A stretch of DNA of 64,000 nt, from contig CAVTPD010000001.1 of NCBI GenBank assembly GCA_963736575.1, forward strand, positions 2,232,001-2,296,000. Reading direction: 5' to 3'. This stretch comes from CAVTPD01 sp963736575. GTDB lineage: Bacteria > Bacteroidota > Bacteroidia > Cytophagales > JAAEPT01. A program made the position numbers and the translations under genes. Under the pieces are notes generated by a model. The model saw only the letters and a list, made by a program, of their open reading frames with translations. It had not been told where the DNA came from and ran no database searches. This document shows, piece by piece, positions 10,016 to 20,097 of this stretch (positions are counted from its first letter, which is position 1; each line of letters starts with the position of its first letter).

Positions 10016-11374
10016 GTGGAAGTAAAACTTAACCAAATCGATCCAACTTCAGCTCAATTAACTATTCAAGTTACTCCTGAAGATTATGATTCACAAGTAA
10101 ATGCTAAGCTGAAAAGCTATGCTAAAACGGCTAACATTAAAGGGTTTCGTCCAGGTAAAGTACCCACAGCTGTTGTTAAAAACATGATGGGTGATAATGT
10201 GGTTGCAGAAGAAGTTTTTACTATTATTTCAAAAGAGCTTAACAGCTATATTAAAGAAAACAACCTTTCCATTATAGGTGATCCTCTTCCTGCCGAGACA
10301 GAGAAGAACAAACAAATAGATTGGAAAACAGAAAAGAATTTCGAATTCACGTACGACTTAGGTACAGTACCTGCATTTGATTTAGCTTTTGATAAAGTTA
10401 AAGTAGAGAAGTTTGTTATTGAAATAGACGACAAAACGGTTGACGAAACCATCTCTAACATAAGAAAACAAACAGCTGAAACCGTAGACGCGGAAGAAGT
10501 TACTGAAGAAGATTACGTTACTGGGTCATTAAAGCAAGTTGATGGTGAAATTGAAAGCGCCAACAGCATGATCCCTACTAACAAAATGGCTAAAACGGAA
10601 GGCAAGAAACTTATTGGTAAAAAAGTAGGTGATGTTGTTACCTTCGATCTTAGCAAATTATTTAAAGGGGATGCGGCTTCTATTTCACATGTTGCCGGTA
10701 TTTCTAAAGAAGAAGCCGAAGCTGTAACAGGTGATTTCGAATTCACTATTACTAAAATCTCTCACAAGCAAGATGCTGAACTGAACGAGGAATTTTTTAA
10801 CAAAGTACTTCCAGGTGAAGAAATTAAAACAGAAGAGGATTTCAAAAAAGCATTAAAAGAAAAGATCTCTGAAAACTTTAACAAAGACGCTGAATTTGTT
10901 TTAGGAAAACATATTAGAGAGAAATTGGTTGAAACTATTAATGTAGACTATTCAGAAGACTTCTTTAAACGATGGATTTTAGAGTCCAACAAAGATTCTA
11001 TTACTCCAGAAGATTTAGACGCTAAATTTGACCAATACGTTAAAGAATTAAAATGGTCTTTCATTAGAAATAAAGTAGCAGAAGAAAACGAACTTAAAGC
11101 ACAAGAAGCTGATATTAGAGCAAAAGCGGAAGAAGTGGTACGTCACCAATATTTAGGTGGTATGGAAATCCAAGCTGAACTTAGAGAGCAGTTTAATGCG
11201 TTTGTAGACAACTACCTTAAAGAAAACAACGGAAGAAACTACTACAGCACATTTGACCAAGTATTGTCAGAAAAAGTAATTTCCTTCTTACAAGGAAAAG
11301 TATCTGTTACCGATAAAAAAATAGGTTCAGAAAAATTCAAAGAAGTGGTAGAAGCCGAGTCAAAACAGGCTTAA
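10016..11374 (+). CDS. tig: Trigger factor
   Basis: Ribosome-bound chaperone that receives nascent chains. The ribosome-docking signature GFRPGKVP is at residues about 43-50. A divergent PPIase-like middle domain (about 150-245) and a long helical C-terminal arm domain rich in Lys/Glu follow. At 452 residues it is of usual length. The start is GTG at 10016, the only one giving the canonical N-terminus (MEVKLNQID). Followed by clpP and clpX, the classic tig-clpP-clpX order, although a hairpin with T-run separates tig from clpP. Confidence 0.93.
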   Translation: MEVKLNQIDPTSAQLTIQVTPEDYDSQVNAKLKSYAKTANIKGFRPGKVPTAVVKNMMGDNVVAEEVFTIISKELNSYIKENNLSIIGDPLPAETEKNKQIDWKTEKNFEFTYDLGTVPAFDLAFDKVKVEKFVIEIDDKTVDETISNIRKQTAETVDAEEVTEEDYVTGSLKQVDGEIESANSMIPTNKMAKTEGKKLIGKKVGDVVTFDLSKLFKGDAASISHVAGISKEEAEAVTGDFEFTITKISHKQDAELNEEFFNKVLPGEEIKTEEDFKKALKEKISENFNKDAEFVLGKHIREKLVETINVDYSEDFFKRWILESNKDSITPEDLDAKFDQYVKELKWSFIRNKVAEENELKAQEADIRAKAEEVVRHQYLGGMEIQAELREQFNAFVDNYLKENNGRNYYSTFDQVLSEKVISFLQGKVSVTDKKIGSEKFKEVVEAESKQA

Positions 11375-11449
11375 TACCCCCTACTGGAACTATTGTGAAT
11401 AATTGATGTTAACTATTTAGCAATTTCGATTCTGAAATTCTTAACTTGA

Positions 11450-11479
11450 AGTCCTTTAGATTACTAAGGGACTTTTTTT
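11450..11479 (+). terminator. Terminator or attenuator between tig and clpP
   Basis: AGTCCTTTAG (11450-11459) pairs with CTAAGGGACT (11464-11473), followed by a T-run to 11479. It suggests that clpP is largely transcribed separately or that read-through is limited. Confidence 0.75.
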
Positions 11480-11508
11480 ATTTGTAAATAACACATTAGT
11501 AAAGAGAT

Positions 11509-12177
11509 ATGATCAAAGGAGAAGAATTCAGAAAGTTTGCGATCAAAAGCCAAGGGATTAGCAGTTCTACATTAGATAGCTATTCTAACTATATCGAAAA
11601 CATGACGCCTTATATCATTGAAGAGCGTCCGGGGAACTTCAGAGCTATTGATGTATTCACCCGTTTAATTAGTGATAGAATTATATTCTTAGGTACACCG
11701 GTAGATGATTACATAGCCAACGTAATTACTGCACAGCTTCTGTTCTTAGAATCTACAGACCCTAATAAAGATATTACCATGTATGTAAACAGCCCAGGTG
11801 GTTCTGTTTATGCCGGATTAGGAATTTACGACACCATGCAGTATGTTAAGCCAGATGTTGCAACGATCTGTACAGGTTTAGCAGCTTCTATGGGCGCGGT
11901 GTTATTAGCTGGCGGTGCTGCCAAGAAAAGAGCTGCCCTTCCGCATGCAAGAGTTATGATTCACCAACCATTGGGTGGTGCACAAGGTCAAGCTTCGGAT
12001 ATTGAAATTACTGCAAAACAGATTATAATTCTGAAAGAAGAGCTTTACCAAATTTTAGCCGACCATTCTGGACAACCGTTAGAGAAAATTGAAAAAGACT
12101 CTGACCGTGATTACTGGATGAAAGCAGCAGCAGCCGTTGAATACGGTCTGATTGACGAAGTTTTAGTACGAAAATAA
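11509..12177 (+). CDS. clpP: ATP-dependent Clp protease proteolytic subunit
   Basis: Serine peptidase that forms the tetradecameric chamber of the ClpXP and ClpAP proteases. The catalytic Ser is in LAASMGAVL (residue 127), His in MIHQPLGG (residue 152), and Asp in the EKDSDRD region near 201. YVNSPGGSV is the substrate-binding loop. It has 222 residues, with an N-terminal extension of about 30 compared with the E. coli enzyme. clpX follows 11 bases after its stop, so the two are co-transcribed. Confidence 0.96.
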   Translation: MIKGEEFRKFAIKSQGISSSTLDSYSNYIENMTPYIIEERPGNFRAIDVFTRLISDRIIFLGTPVDDYIANVITAQLLFLESTDPNKDITMYVNSPGGSVYAGLGIYDTMQYVKPDVATICTGLAASMGAVLLAGGAAKKRAALPHARVMIHQPLGGAQGQASDIEITAKQIIILKEELYQILADHSGQPLEKIEKDSDRDYWMKAAAAVEYGLIDEVLVRK

Positions 12178-12188
12178 AAAACTATTAT

Positions 12189-13421
12189 ATGCCTAATATT
12201 ACCTGTTCATTTTGTGGAAGAAATAAAAGCGATGTTGACCTGATGATTTCAGGCATTCACGCGCACATATGTAATATCTGCATAGAACAGTCTCATCAAA
12301 TTCTGAAGGAAGAGAAAAACCTTGAGAAAGAAGAAAAAGAATTAGACTTCAAACTATTAAAACCTATTGACATAAAACTTCATTTAGATGAATATGTTAT
12401 AGGTCAAGATGATGCCAAAAAACACCTTTCTGTAGCGGTTTACAACCACTACAAAAGATTGGTGCAGCAGAAAGACAACAAACTGAACAACGATATTACT
12501 CTAGAGAAATCTAACATTATGATGGTGGGTAATACCGGTACAGGTAAAACGTATTTGGCTAAAACTTTAGCTAAGATTTTACACGTTCCTTTCTGTATTG
12601 CAGATGCAACTGTATTAACAGAGGCGGGTTATGTTGGTGAAGATGTTGAAAGTATTCTTACACGCTTATTGCAAGCAGCAGACTATAATTTAGAAGCTGC
12701 CGAAAGAGGTATTGTGTACATTGATGAAATTGACAAAATTGCTCGTAAAAGCGATAATCCTTCTATTACCAGAGATGTTAGTGGTGAAGGTGTTCAGCAA
12801 GCATTATTGAAGTTATTAGAAGGTACTTCAGTGAACGTTCCACCGCAAGGAGGAAGAAAACACCCCGACCAAAAAATGATTGCGGTAAATACCAGCAACA
12901 TTCTTTTTGTTTGTGGTGGTGCTTTTGACGGAATTGAAAAACTAATTGCCAAACGTTTAAATACGCAGCCTTTAGGTTTTACTTCAGCCGGAAATAAAGT
13001 TCATATTGAAGATGCCGAATTCTTAAAACATATCTCTGCACAAGATTTAAGAAACTTTGGTTTAATTCCTGAATTAATTGGTCGTCTACCTGTAATTACG
13101 CATTTAGACCCATTAACTAAGGATGCGTTAAAAACCATTCTTACGCAGCCTAAAAATGCTTTAATCAAACAATACGAAACCTTATTCGAAATGGAAAACA
13201 TTGCGTTTAAAGTAACGGAAGAAGCGTTGGATTTTATTGTTGAAAGAGCATTAGAAAACGATTTAGGAGCACGTGGATTAAGAACCATTTGCGAAAGTAT
13301 TTTAACCGAAGCTATGTTTGAACTTCCTTCACAAGAAAACGTGAAAGAGTTTGTACTAGACAAAAAATACGCTCAAAAAAGATTCAATAGTGCTGAATTT
13401 CAGAAATTGAAAGTAGCATAA
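12189..13421 (+). CDS. clpX: ATP-dependent Clp protease ATPase subunit ClpX
   Basis: AAA+ unfoldase that delivers substrates to ClpP. The N-terminal zinc-binding domain has two CxxC pairs (CSFC near residue 6 and CNIC near 28). Walker A is GNTGTGKT (about residue 114), Walker B is VYIDEIDK (about 176), and the C-terminal sensor-2 segment is GARGLRT. 410 residues, family-typical. Directly downstream of clpP and closed by a strong terminator. Confidence 0.96.
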   Translation: MPNITCSFCGRNKSDVDLMISGIHAHICNICIEQSHQILKEEKNLEKEEKELDFKLLKPIDIKLHLDEYVIGQDDAKKHLSVAVYNHYKRLVQQKDNKLNNDITLEKSNIMMVGNTGTGKTYLAKTLAKILHVPFCIADATVLTEAGYVGEDVESILTRLLQAADYNLEAAERGIVYIDEIDKIARKSDNPSITRDVSGEGVQQALLKLLEGTSVNVPPQGGRKHPDQKMIAVNTSNILFVCGGAFDGIEKLIAKRLNTQPLGFTSAGNKVHIEDAEFLKHISAQDLRNFGLIPELIGRLPVITHLDPLTKDALKTILTQPKNALIKQYETLFEMENIAFKVTEEALDFIVERALENDLGARGLRTICESILTEAMFELPSQENVKEFVLDKKYAQKRFNSAEFQKLKVA

Positions 13422-13446
13422 TTAACGCTTTAGACTTACAAAAAGT

Positions 13447-13479
13447 AAAGGCTACTTCGATTAGAAGTAGCCTTTTTTT
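13447..13479. terminator. Strong terminator after clpX
   Basis: AAGGCTACTTC pairs with GAAGTAGCCTT around a 5-base loop (13459-13463), followed by a run of seven T. It lies between the convergent clpX and lpxB genes. Confidence 0.9.
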
Positions 13480-13512
13480 ATGGCTTTATCTGCTAAAATT
13501 AACCCGCTATTT

Positions 13513-14619
13513 TTAATCTAAATACTGCAAAATCTTCTCCGCCGTATTTTTACCCGCATTGGGTTTATTCAGTTGATCTTTAACTTCTTTATAGCCTTTT
13601 TTAATTTCAGCCACATAGTCCTTGTCCTCTAACAGCTTTTTGGTTTCTTCCGAAAGTTTCTTTTCGGTAAAATCTTCAATCATTAGTTCTCTAACTACCT
13701 CTCTGTTTGCAATTAGGTTCACTAAAGATGCCCATTCAACCTTCATTACAAAACGCCCTATTTTACCCGAAATCCAGCTGCTTTGGTAACAAACTACTTG
13801 TGGCACATCAAACAAACACGTTTCTAAAGAAGCCGTACCAGAAGTCACCAAGGCTTTATCGGCCACGGTTAATAAATCAAACGATTTCTCGTAAACGATT
13901 TTAACGGGGTAATTCTCACAAACTGCATACAATTCTTTGGGAATGGAATGAACACCGGCCACCAAAATTTGATAACGATCGGCATAAGGGGCCGCTACTT
14001 TTAATATAGTTTCTAAAACGTATTTTACTTCGTCTTTTCTACTGCCTGGTAACAAAGCCAACACAGGCTTCTCTCCTATTTCGTTATCTCGCTTAAAATT
14101 AGGATTGGGTGTAAATCGTCTAATTTCGTCGTAAGAAGGATTCCCAACATAGTCTGCGTGTACATTGTTTTTCTTATAAAAATCAATTTCGAAAGGAAGA
14201 ATAGAAAGCACATGGTCTACGTACTTTTTAATCTTTTCAACTCTTTTGGTATTCCAAGCCCAAACTTTAGGTGGAATATAATAAAAGACTTTAATCTTAT
14301 TTTCGGCAGCAAATTTGGCAATCTTCATATTAAAGCCACCATAATCTACCAACACAATAGCATCGGGTTTAAAATCTAGAATATCCGCTTTACAGTCGGC
14401 AATGTATTGTTTTATGGTACGGTAGTTTTTCAATACTTCTAAAAATCCCATAAAAGACATTTCACGGTAATGAACTACTAAATTCATTCCCGCAGCTCGC
14501 ATTTCATCTCCCCCAAAACCTCTAAAACGTATGGAAGAATCTTCTGTTTTTAATGCTCTAATTACCTGTGCAGCATGCAAATCGCCGGAACGTTCTCCGA
14601 CAACAAAATATAATTTCAT
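13513..14619 (-). CDS. lpxB: Lipid-A-disaccharide synthase
   Basis: GT19 glycosyltransferase that joins UDP-2,3-diacylglucosamine and lipid X at the inner membrane. The N-terminal GERSGDLHAAQVI, the RFRGFGG and SFMGFLEVL motifs, YYIPPKVWAW, LLPGSRKDEV and SGTASLETCLF are all family signatures. 368 residues, usual length. It is preceded at some distance by the queD-like gene on the same strand (109 bases), so co-transcription is possible but not shown. Confidence 0.95.
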   Translation of the reverse strand: MKLYFVVGERSGDLHAAQVIRALKTEDSSIRFRGFGGDEMRAAGMNLVVHYREMSFMGFLEVLKNYRTIKQYIADCKADILDFKPDAIVLVDYGGFNMKIAKFAAENKIKVFYYIPPKVWAWNTKRVEKIKKYVDHVLSILPFEIDFYKKNNVHADYVGNPSYDEIRRFTPNPNFKRDNEIGEKPVLALLPGSRKDEVKYVLETILKVAAPYADRYQILVAGVHSIPKELYAVCENYPVKIVYEKSFDLLTVADKALVTSGTASLETCLFDVPQVVCYQSSWISGKIGRFVMKVEWASLVNLIANREVVRELMIEDFTEKKLSEETKKLLEDKDYVAEIKKGYKEVKDQLNKPNAGKNTAEKILQYLD

Positions 14620-14727
14620 ATAGTGAAAATTAAATAGAGTAGTCTATTTAGACCTTTCATTGAAATACTTGCCATTCAGAGAATGTTTGATGCTATTCAA
14701 TAAGTAGCATCTATTAAAATTAAAAAT

Positions 14728-15147
14728 TTATTCGCCGTAATACTCTACATAGTTATTAATAGTTTCCACTAGCTTAATACAATGTAGGTTTCCGGTAGTA
14801 GTTATTTCAGGAAGTTTAGATGCTAAAATCTTCCAAATTTCCATAACTAATATCTCGCAACTGGCCATTTTGTCCTTCATAAAGTCCACATCTAGATTGA
14901 TGTTTTTATGGTCCAGCTTTTCTATAATTTCAGCCTTAATTAAAAGACTTAGTTTTTTTAAATCAACAACAAATCCAGTTTCTGGATCGGGTGTACCTTT
15001 TACCGTCACAAACAACTCAAAATTATGACCATGCCAATTCTCGTTGGCACATGGACCAAATACCTCTTGGTTCTTTTCTTTAGACCAATTGGGATTATAC
15101 AATTTGTGGGCAGCATTAAAATGCTCTTTTCTGGTAACGTAAATCAT
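14728..15147 (-). CDS. 6-carboxy/6-pyruvoyl-tetrahydropterin synthase family protein
   Basis: A 139-residue T-fold enzyme acting on dihydroneopterin triphosphate. Zinc-binding histidines are visible in HFNAAHKL and in the HGHN motif, and the acidic pocket in KLDHKNIN. The catalytic cysteine precedes HGHN by five residues (CANENWHGHN). This spacing is that of 6-pyruvoyl-type synthases, while typical QueD (queuosine) enzymes have C-x3-HGH. The gene is often labelled queD in Bacteroidota; the substrate branch is therefore uncertain. It starts 3 bases after the permease stop, which implies one transcript. Confidence 0.85.
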   Translation of the reverse strand: MIYVTRKEHFNAAHKLYNPNWSKEKNQEVFGPCANENWHGHNFELFVTVKGTPDPETGFVVDLKKLSLLIKAEIIEKLDHKNINLDVDFMKDKMASCEILVMEIWKILASKLPEITTTGNLHCIKLVETINNYVEYYGE

Positions 15148-15150
15148 AGC

Positions 15151-16134
15151 TTAGAAACGGTAACTCGTCTTATAAACCAAATAGATGAAGAATGGCGCAC
15201 CTACTATTGAGGTCACAATTCCAATAGGTAAACCTACGGGAGGGTAAAGCCATCGGGACACTGTATCTCCTAGCAATAGAGCCCCGCCACCTAAAAGGCA
15301 CACAAAGATAACATTTCTAGCACCAATAGAACCAAAAAATGCGCGAACAAAATGAGGAATTATTAGACCAACAAACCCAATGGGGCCACAAATAGAAATA
15401 GTAATGCCTGTTAACCAAGATCCTGCCAGTATAATTAGCCAATGTAAGCGTTTGGTGTTCACGCCTAAATCTTGGGCAGACTGTTCTCCCAACACCAATA
15501 AATTCATTTTTTTAGACTGAAATTGAAAAAAGCCGGCTATCCCAAAAACCGAAATCAACAAGACCGGAATGTGGTTCCAAGAAATATGATTGAAGCTACC
15601 AAAAGCCCAAAACACAATGCTTCTGATTTTGTTGGCATCTTCAGAAAAATAAATCAATAAGCTAGACAGCGCCACCGAAAAGGAAGAAACTGCCACCCCC
15701 GCCAACACCAAAGTGGTAGCGTTAATCTTGGTGTTTTTATACCTAGAAACCGAAATCACCAAAAGCGTTACAACTACGCCAAAAACAAAACCCCAAATAG
15801 GCAATAAATAAACACCGCCTAAAGTTACGGGCAACCAACCGGTAATGCACAAATTAGCGCCAATGGTTACACCGCCTGCCGTGCCTAAAATGTAAGTGTC
15901 TGCCAACGGATTCATTACCAACAACTGAAATAAATAACCGCTTAAACAAATGGCTGCTCCAGCTAAAAACACAAATAAACTTCTGGGAATACGGATTTTC
16001 CAAAAGATCATTTCGGAAGTTTCTCCGTCTGGTATACCCCAACCTTCTAATCCCAACACGGTATTAAAATAAAAAAAGAACAGGACCACCAAAATGCCCC
16101 AAACTAAGCCGGTATTTTTATTGAGCTTCTTCAA
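15151..16134 (-). CDS. FecCD/BtuC-type ABC transporter permease
   Basis: Inner-membrane permease for import of a chelate such as vitamin B12, haem or siderophore. It has 327 residues with about ten hydrophobic segments. Family motifs are RIPRSL near residue 49, GAAICLSGYLFQ near 59, NPLADTYILG near 75 and GFVGLIIPHFVR near 236. It overlaps the upstream binding-protein gene by 17 bases. No ATPase gene follows; the next gene encodes the pterin synthase-family protein, so the ATPase must be elsewhere. Confidence 0.92.
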   Translation of the reverse strand: MKKLNKNTGLVWGILVVLFFFYFNTVLGLEGWGIPDGETSEMIFWKIRIPRSLFVFLAGAAICLSGYLFQLLVMNPLADTYILGTAGGVTIGANLCITGWLPVTLGGVYLLPIWGFVFGVVVTLLVISVSRYKNTKINATTLVLAGVAVSSFSVALSSLLIYFSEDANKIRSIVFWAFGSFNHISWNHIPVLLISVFGIAGFFQFQSKKMNLLVLGEQSAQDLGVNTKRLHWLIILAGSWLTGITISICGPIGFVGLIIPHFVRAFFGSIGARNVIFVCLLGGGALLLGDTVSRWLYPPVGLPIGIVTSIVGAPFFIYLVYKTSYRF

Positions 16135-16991
16135 GGGTTGTTTTCAGGTCTATTAAATTTTGTACAATTCTTGGCCCGGGTCTGCTGGCATTATCCGGAT
16201 TTATGGTAAAGGTGTTGCCTTTTTTATAGGCGTCTAATTCTTTTAATATAGGATGGATATCAAAAAACTCTTCTATTTTATCTTCAAAACTGCTGAAAAT
16301 AAAAACCTGCGGATTACTGTTCAATAAAAACTCTTCCGAAATCACCGGATACGGTTCTGTAAATTCATTAGAAACTATATTTTGGGCGTGTAGATTTGTA
16401 AGGTTTTCATCCACTAAACTTCCTTTGCCGTAAACATACATGGGTTGGCTAGAAATTAAACACACCGCTGTTTTGGTTGATAATTCAGTTAATTGCTTTT
16501 GGTAAACGGCTTGTAAAGAATCTACCTTCAGCATGCTTTTTTCTTCTGCCGAAAGCAGTTGCGCCAAACCTTTCATTCCTGAAAAAACACCTTCAACAGT
16601 ATTGAACGAAACGCAATACACAGGAATGCCTAGTGTTTTTAGCTTTTCTCGGTCGTTATCGGGCATTAAACCTTCATAGGTCAAGACCAAATCGGGCTTT
16701 AATTCTACCAACTTTTCAATATCGGTATACGGATAGGCTTTCAGTTTTTCTTTCAAATTTACTTCTTCAGGGTAATCGCAACTTTCCGAAACGGCCACCA
16801 ATTTATTGGTTCAGCCCTAAAAAATAGAGTACTTCGGTTACGCTGGGTGCTAAACTTACAATTTTATCGGACTTACCAGACCATTGGACTTCTCGTCCTA
16901 AATCGTCTATTACGGTCTTATTTTCATGCTTTTCGGGAGAACAAGAAAAAACCAAAAAAACTAATATCCACAACACGCACCGTTCTATCAC
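16118..16991 (-). CDS. BtuF/FecB-like substrate-binding lipoprotein, one frameshift
   Basis: Helical-backbone periplasmic binding protein for a B12, haem or iron chelate. The N-terminal piece (16803-16991) has a signal with lipobox VFSC, then the family opening (VIDDLGREVQW, IVSLAPSVTEVLYFLGL). The frame stops at TAA near 16803 and resumes immediately (KLVAVSESCDYPEEV) in the next frame, so one extra base explains the split. The second piece runs to 16118 with YTDIEKLVELKPDLVL and the C-terminal SRPGPRIVQNLIDL. It overlaps the permease gene, confirming an operon. I saw no cobalamin riboswitch upstream. Confidence 0.87.
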
Positions 16992-17125
16992 TTCTATTAT
17001 TATTTTTTGCCAAAATGCCTTTACTTTGCAAAGCTAATAAATAACTCCTCTTTATTTTATGGAGTTGTTTTAAAGTAGCCGCATAGAGAGAAAACGAGAA
17101 CAAAAGATTTCAAAATATTAATACT

Positions 17126-18097
17126 ATGATCGTAGTAACCGGAGCTGCCGGATTTATTGGCAGTTGTTTAATTAGCCGACTAAATCAAGATAATTTCAAT
17201 TATATAATTGCTGTTGACGATTTTTCTAATCCTGAAAAGAATAGAAACTTAGAAGGAAAAACCATTCAGGAAAAAGTAGATCGTGCCGATTTCTTCACTT
17301 GGTTAGACAAAGAAGAAAACCACCGTTTGGTAGAATTCATTTTCCATATTGGTGCCCGTACCGATACTACGGAGTTTGATGTTGAGATTTTCAATAAATT
17401 GAACTTAGATTATACCAAAGAAATGTGGACGCGTTGCTGCGATTACCAAATTCCGTTGGTGTATGCTTCTTCAGGAGCTACGTACGGTTTGGGTGAATTT
17501 GGTTACGACGATAATCACGAAGTGGTTGAAAAACTAAAACCGTTAAACCCTTACGGTGATTCTAAAAACGACTTTGACAAATGGGCGTTAAAACAAGATA
17601 AAAAACCGTTCTTCTGGGCAGGTTTAAAATTCTTTAACGTGTACGGTCCCAACGAATTCCACAAAGGAAGAATGGCATCGGTTATTTTCCATGCATTCAA
17701 CCAAATTGGTAAAACGGAAGGCATGAAGTTATTCCGTTCCCACAATCCGGATTACAAAGACGGGGAGCAAATCCGTGACTTTGTCTACGTGAAAGATGTG
17801 GTGGAAGTGATTCTATTCTTAATGCACCACCGTAAAGATTCCGGCTTGTACAACTTGGGAACCGGAAAAGCGCGTACGTTCTTAGATTTAACAAAAGCTA
17901 CGTTTAAAGCCTTAGATAAGCCCGAAAACATTTCGTTTGTAGATACGCCGGAAGACATCCGCGATAAATACCAGTACTTTACCGAAGCCAACATGGCCAA
18001 ACTAAAAAGCATTGGTTACGATAAACCGTTTACTTCTTTGGAAGAAGGTGTTACCGACTATGTGCAGAATTACTTAGTTGAGCACAAGTATTATTAA
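17126..18097 (+). CDS. hldD: ADP-L-glycero-D-manno-heptose 6-epimerase
   Basis: Short-chain dehydrogenase-type epimerase that makes the heptose donor for LPS core. The NADP-binding GAAGFIG (residues 6-12), the catalytic Tyr/Lys in NPYGDSKNDFD, YASSGATYG, and the tail motif DGEQIRDFVYVKDVV are all characteristic. 323 residues, family-typical. Divergent from the ABC transporter operon. It appears to be a single-gene unit, with lpxB for the same LPS pathway 2.5 kb away. Confidence 0.93.
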   Translation: MIVVTGAAGFIGSCLISRLNQDNFNYIIAVDDFSNPEKNRNLEGKTIQEKVDRADFFTWLDKEENHRLVEFIFHIGARTDTTEFDVEIFNKLNLDYTKEMWTRCCDYQIPLVYASSGATYGLGEFGYDDNHEVVEKLKPLNPYGDSKNDFDKWALKQDKKPFFWAGLKFFNVYGPNEFHKGRMASVIFHAFNQIGKTEGMKLFRSHNPDYKDGEQIRDFVYVKDVVEVILFLMHHRKDSGLYNLGTGKARTFLDLTKATFKALDKPENISFVDTPEDIRDKYQYFTEANMAKLKSIGYDKPFTSLEEGVTDYVQNYLVEHKYY

Positions 18098-18194
18098 ACA
18101 ACGTCTGTTTTGACAGGTACTGTTCATCTGATACTAAAAGTCAAAAACCGACATTTACATACAATTTCAACCTGAAAAAAAGAGGCATTTATAC

Positions 18195-19432
18195 ATGACC
18201 ACCACCGAAATAATTTACCTGATTCTTCTAGGAATTTTAGTGTTCGATTTCATCTTTGAAGAAGTTCTGGATTACTTAAACTACAAAAGTTCTCAAAAAG
18301 CTATTCCTTCTGAATTAGCAGACATCTACACTGAAGAACAACACGAAAAAGCAAAAAAATACCACGCAGAAAATTATCGTTTTGGATTAATCTCCTCTAC
18401 GTTTTCGTTTTTTGTTTCCTTCATTGTGGTAGCCTTTGGTATACTGGGCGCTTTAGAGCAAGAATTCCGTTTCTTTGAAAACCCTATTTATAATGCGCTG
18501 ACGTTCTTCGGGATTATCTTCATCATTTCGGACATCATCAACATTCCGTTCAGCTACTATTCTACTTTTGTAATTGAAGAAAAATACGGGTTCAACAAGA
18601 CTTCCAGAAAAACCTTCTTTGTAGACAAAATAAAAGGATATGTCTTAAGCATTATTATTGGTGGCTTAATCCTATTCTTATTGTTAAGCCTAATCTTAAG
18701 TATTGGTGTTGGTTTCTGGTTGTATTTCTGGGGCGTAATCAGCGTATTAATTTTAGTCATTAATATGTTCTACACCAGTTTAATTGTGCCTTTATTCAAC
18801 AAATTAACACCTTTAGAAGACGGCGAATTAAAAACCGCTATTGAAGATTACAGCGCTAAAATTAAATTCCCGTTAGATAATGTTTATGTGGTAGACGGTT
18901 CTAAACGTTCTTCAAAAGCCAATGCTTATTTCTCCGGAATTGGTTCTAAAAAGAAGATTGTTTTGTTTGATACCTTAATCAACAACCACACTATTGAAGA
19001 ATTGGTTGGTGTTTTGGCACACGAGGTTGGGCACTTTAAAAAGAAACACATTGTCTACAATTTCATCTTTAGCATTGTACAAGTAGGATTAACCTTGTTT
19101 ATTCTTTCTCGTTTTATCTTTAGCGAAGACTTAAGTTTGGCTTTGGCGGTGACGGACAAAGTGTTGCCTTAAATCTAATTGCGTTCTCTATGTTGTTTAC
19201 GCCAATTTCTAAGATTTCGGGCTTATTAATGATGCTTTTCTCTAGAAAGAACGAATACGAAGCCGACGAATATGCGGCTACAACCTATGGTGCTGCTCCA
19301 TTAATTTCGGCTTTAAAGAAACTTTCTTCAGACAATTTGAGTAACCTTACTCCGAACAAGTGGTTTGTGTTTTTCAATTATTCACATCCCCCTTTATACG
19401 AACGATTAAGAGCACTTAAAAAGCTTGTATGA
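18195..19432 (+). CDS. M48 (Ste24-like) membrane zinc metalloprotease, one frameshift
   Basis: Integral-membrane endopeptidase resembling CAAX protease 1. The first piece (18195-19172) has several membrane segments and the zinc motif HEVGHFKKKH near residue 275. The second piece (19190-19432) carries the third zinc ligand region NEYEADEYAA and the SNLTPNKWF...HPPLYERLRAL tail. Between about 19135 and 19172 the frame slips; the alternative frame reads FGGDGQSVALNLIAFS straight into the second piece, so one indel splits a normal gene of about 412 residues. It overlaps the next gene by 4 bases. Confidence 0.88.
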
Positions 19433-20097
19433 CAAAAAGAAGGAAGAAGAAACACTCTAATTTCAAGAATCCTTTTCGTTTTGTACTTCTGATCATTGTT
19501 GTAGGTCTTATGTTCCATCTTATGAAGGAATATAAAGTACAGCCCTTAAAGCTGAAGACTTACCGGAATATTATTGATCTGAGGAGAACACAAAAGAACT
19601 ATGCCGACGAGGTGGACGATATTGCAGCAGAGTTCGATTTACCTTCTTCGTATTTAAAAGCTTTGGTGGCTTTAGAATGTTCGGGTAAAATTGAGTTTGA
19701 ACCCCGTTTTGAAGAACATGTTTTTAACGCCCTTAAACAAGTGCGTGACGGTAAAATAAAACGCTACGGTTCTATTACCAAAAAACACATTGGTGATGCA
19801 AACGACGATGCTTTACGGAATTTAGCCACCTCTTGGGGACCGTTCCAGTTAATGGGCTATCAATGCATTCCACTGGAAGTTAAAATCCAGGACATCCGTG
19901 GTAAAAACAACATTTATTGGGGCATTTATTGGATCAACAAAAGTTATGGCCGTTTGCTGAAAAAAGGAGAATATGCCGACTGTTTTCACATCCACAACAC
20001 CGGGCAACGCATCCCGGATGATGGCAAACACCTTACCCATAATTCCAGTTATGTGGAACGCGGTTTAAGTTACATGGAATACTTTGATGAAAACTAA
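19429..20097 (+). CDS. Membrane-anchored lysozyme-like protein
   Basis: A 222-residue protein. A basic N-terminus and one transmembrane helix (about residues 16-30, FRFVLLIIVVGLMF) would anchor it facing the periplasm. The rest resembles the N-acetylmuramidase/lysozyme-like fold: ALVALECSG with a candidate catalytic Glu, FEPRFEEHVFNAL, SWGPFQLMGYQ, and HNTGQRIPDDG. I infer a peptidoglycan-cleaving role; activity is not proven by sequence. ATG overlaps the protease stop (ATGA) and its own 3' end overlaps the SGNH hydrolase gene, so three genes form one operon. Confidence 0.75.
   Translation: MTKRRKKKHSNFKNPFRFVLLIIVVGLMFHLMKEYKVQPLKLKTYRNIIDLRRTQKNYADEVDDIAAEFDLPSSYLKALVALECSGKIEFEPRFEEHVFNALKQVRDGKIKRYGSITKKHIGDANDDALRNLATSWGPFQLMGYQCIPLEVKIQDIRGKNNIYWGIYWINKSYGRLLKKGEYADCFHIHNTGQRIPDDGKHLTHNSSYVERGLSYMEYFDEN

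Noticed and set aside
17042..17066. Hairpin AACTCC/GGAGTT before hldD as a terminator
   Set aside because: No plus-strand gene ends before it, and the stem is only six bases; it could equally be chance.
16992..17125. Cobalamin riboswitch upstream of the BtuF-like gene
   Set aside because: No B12-box-like conserved core could be seen, and the space is too short for the full element.
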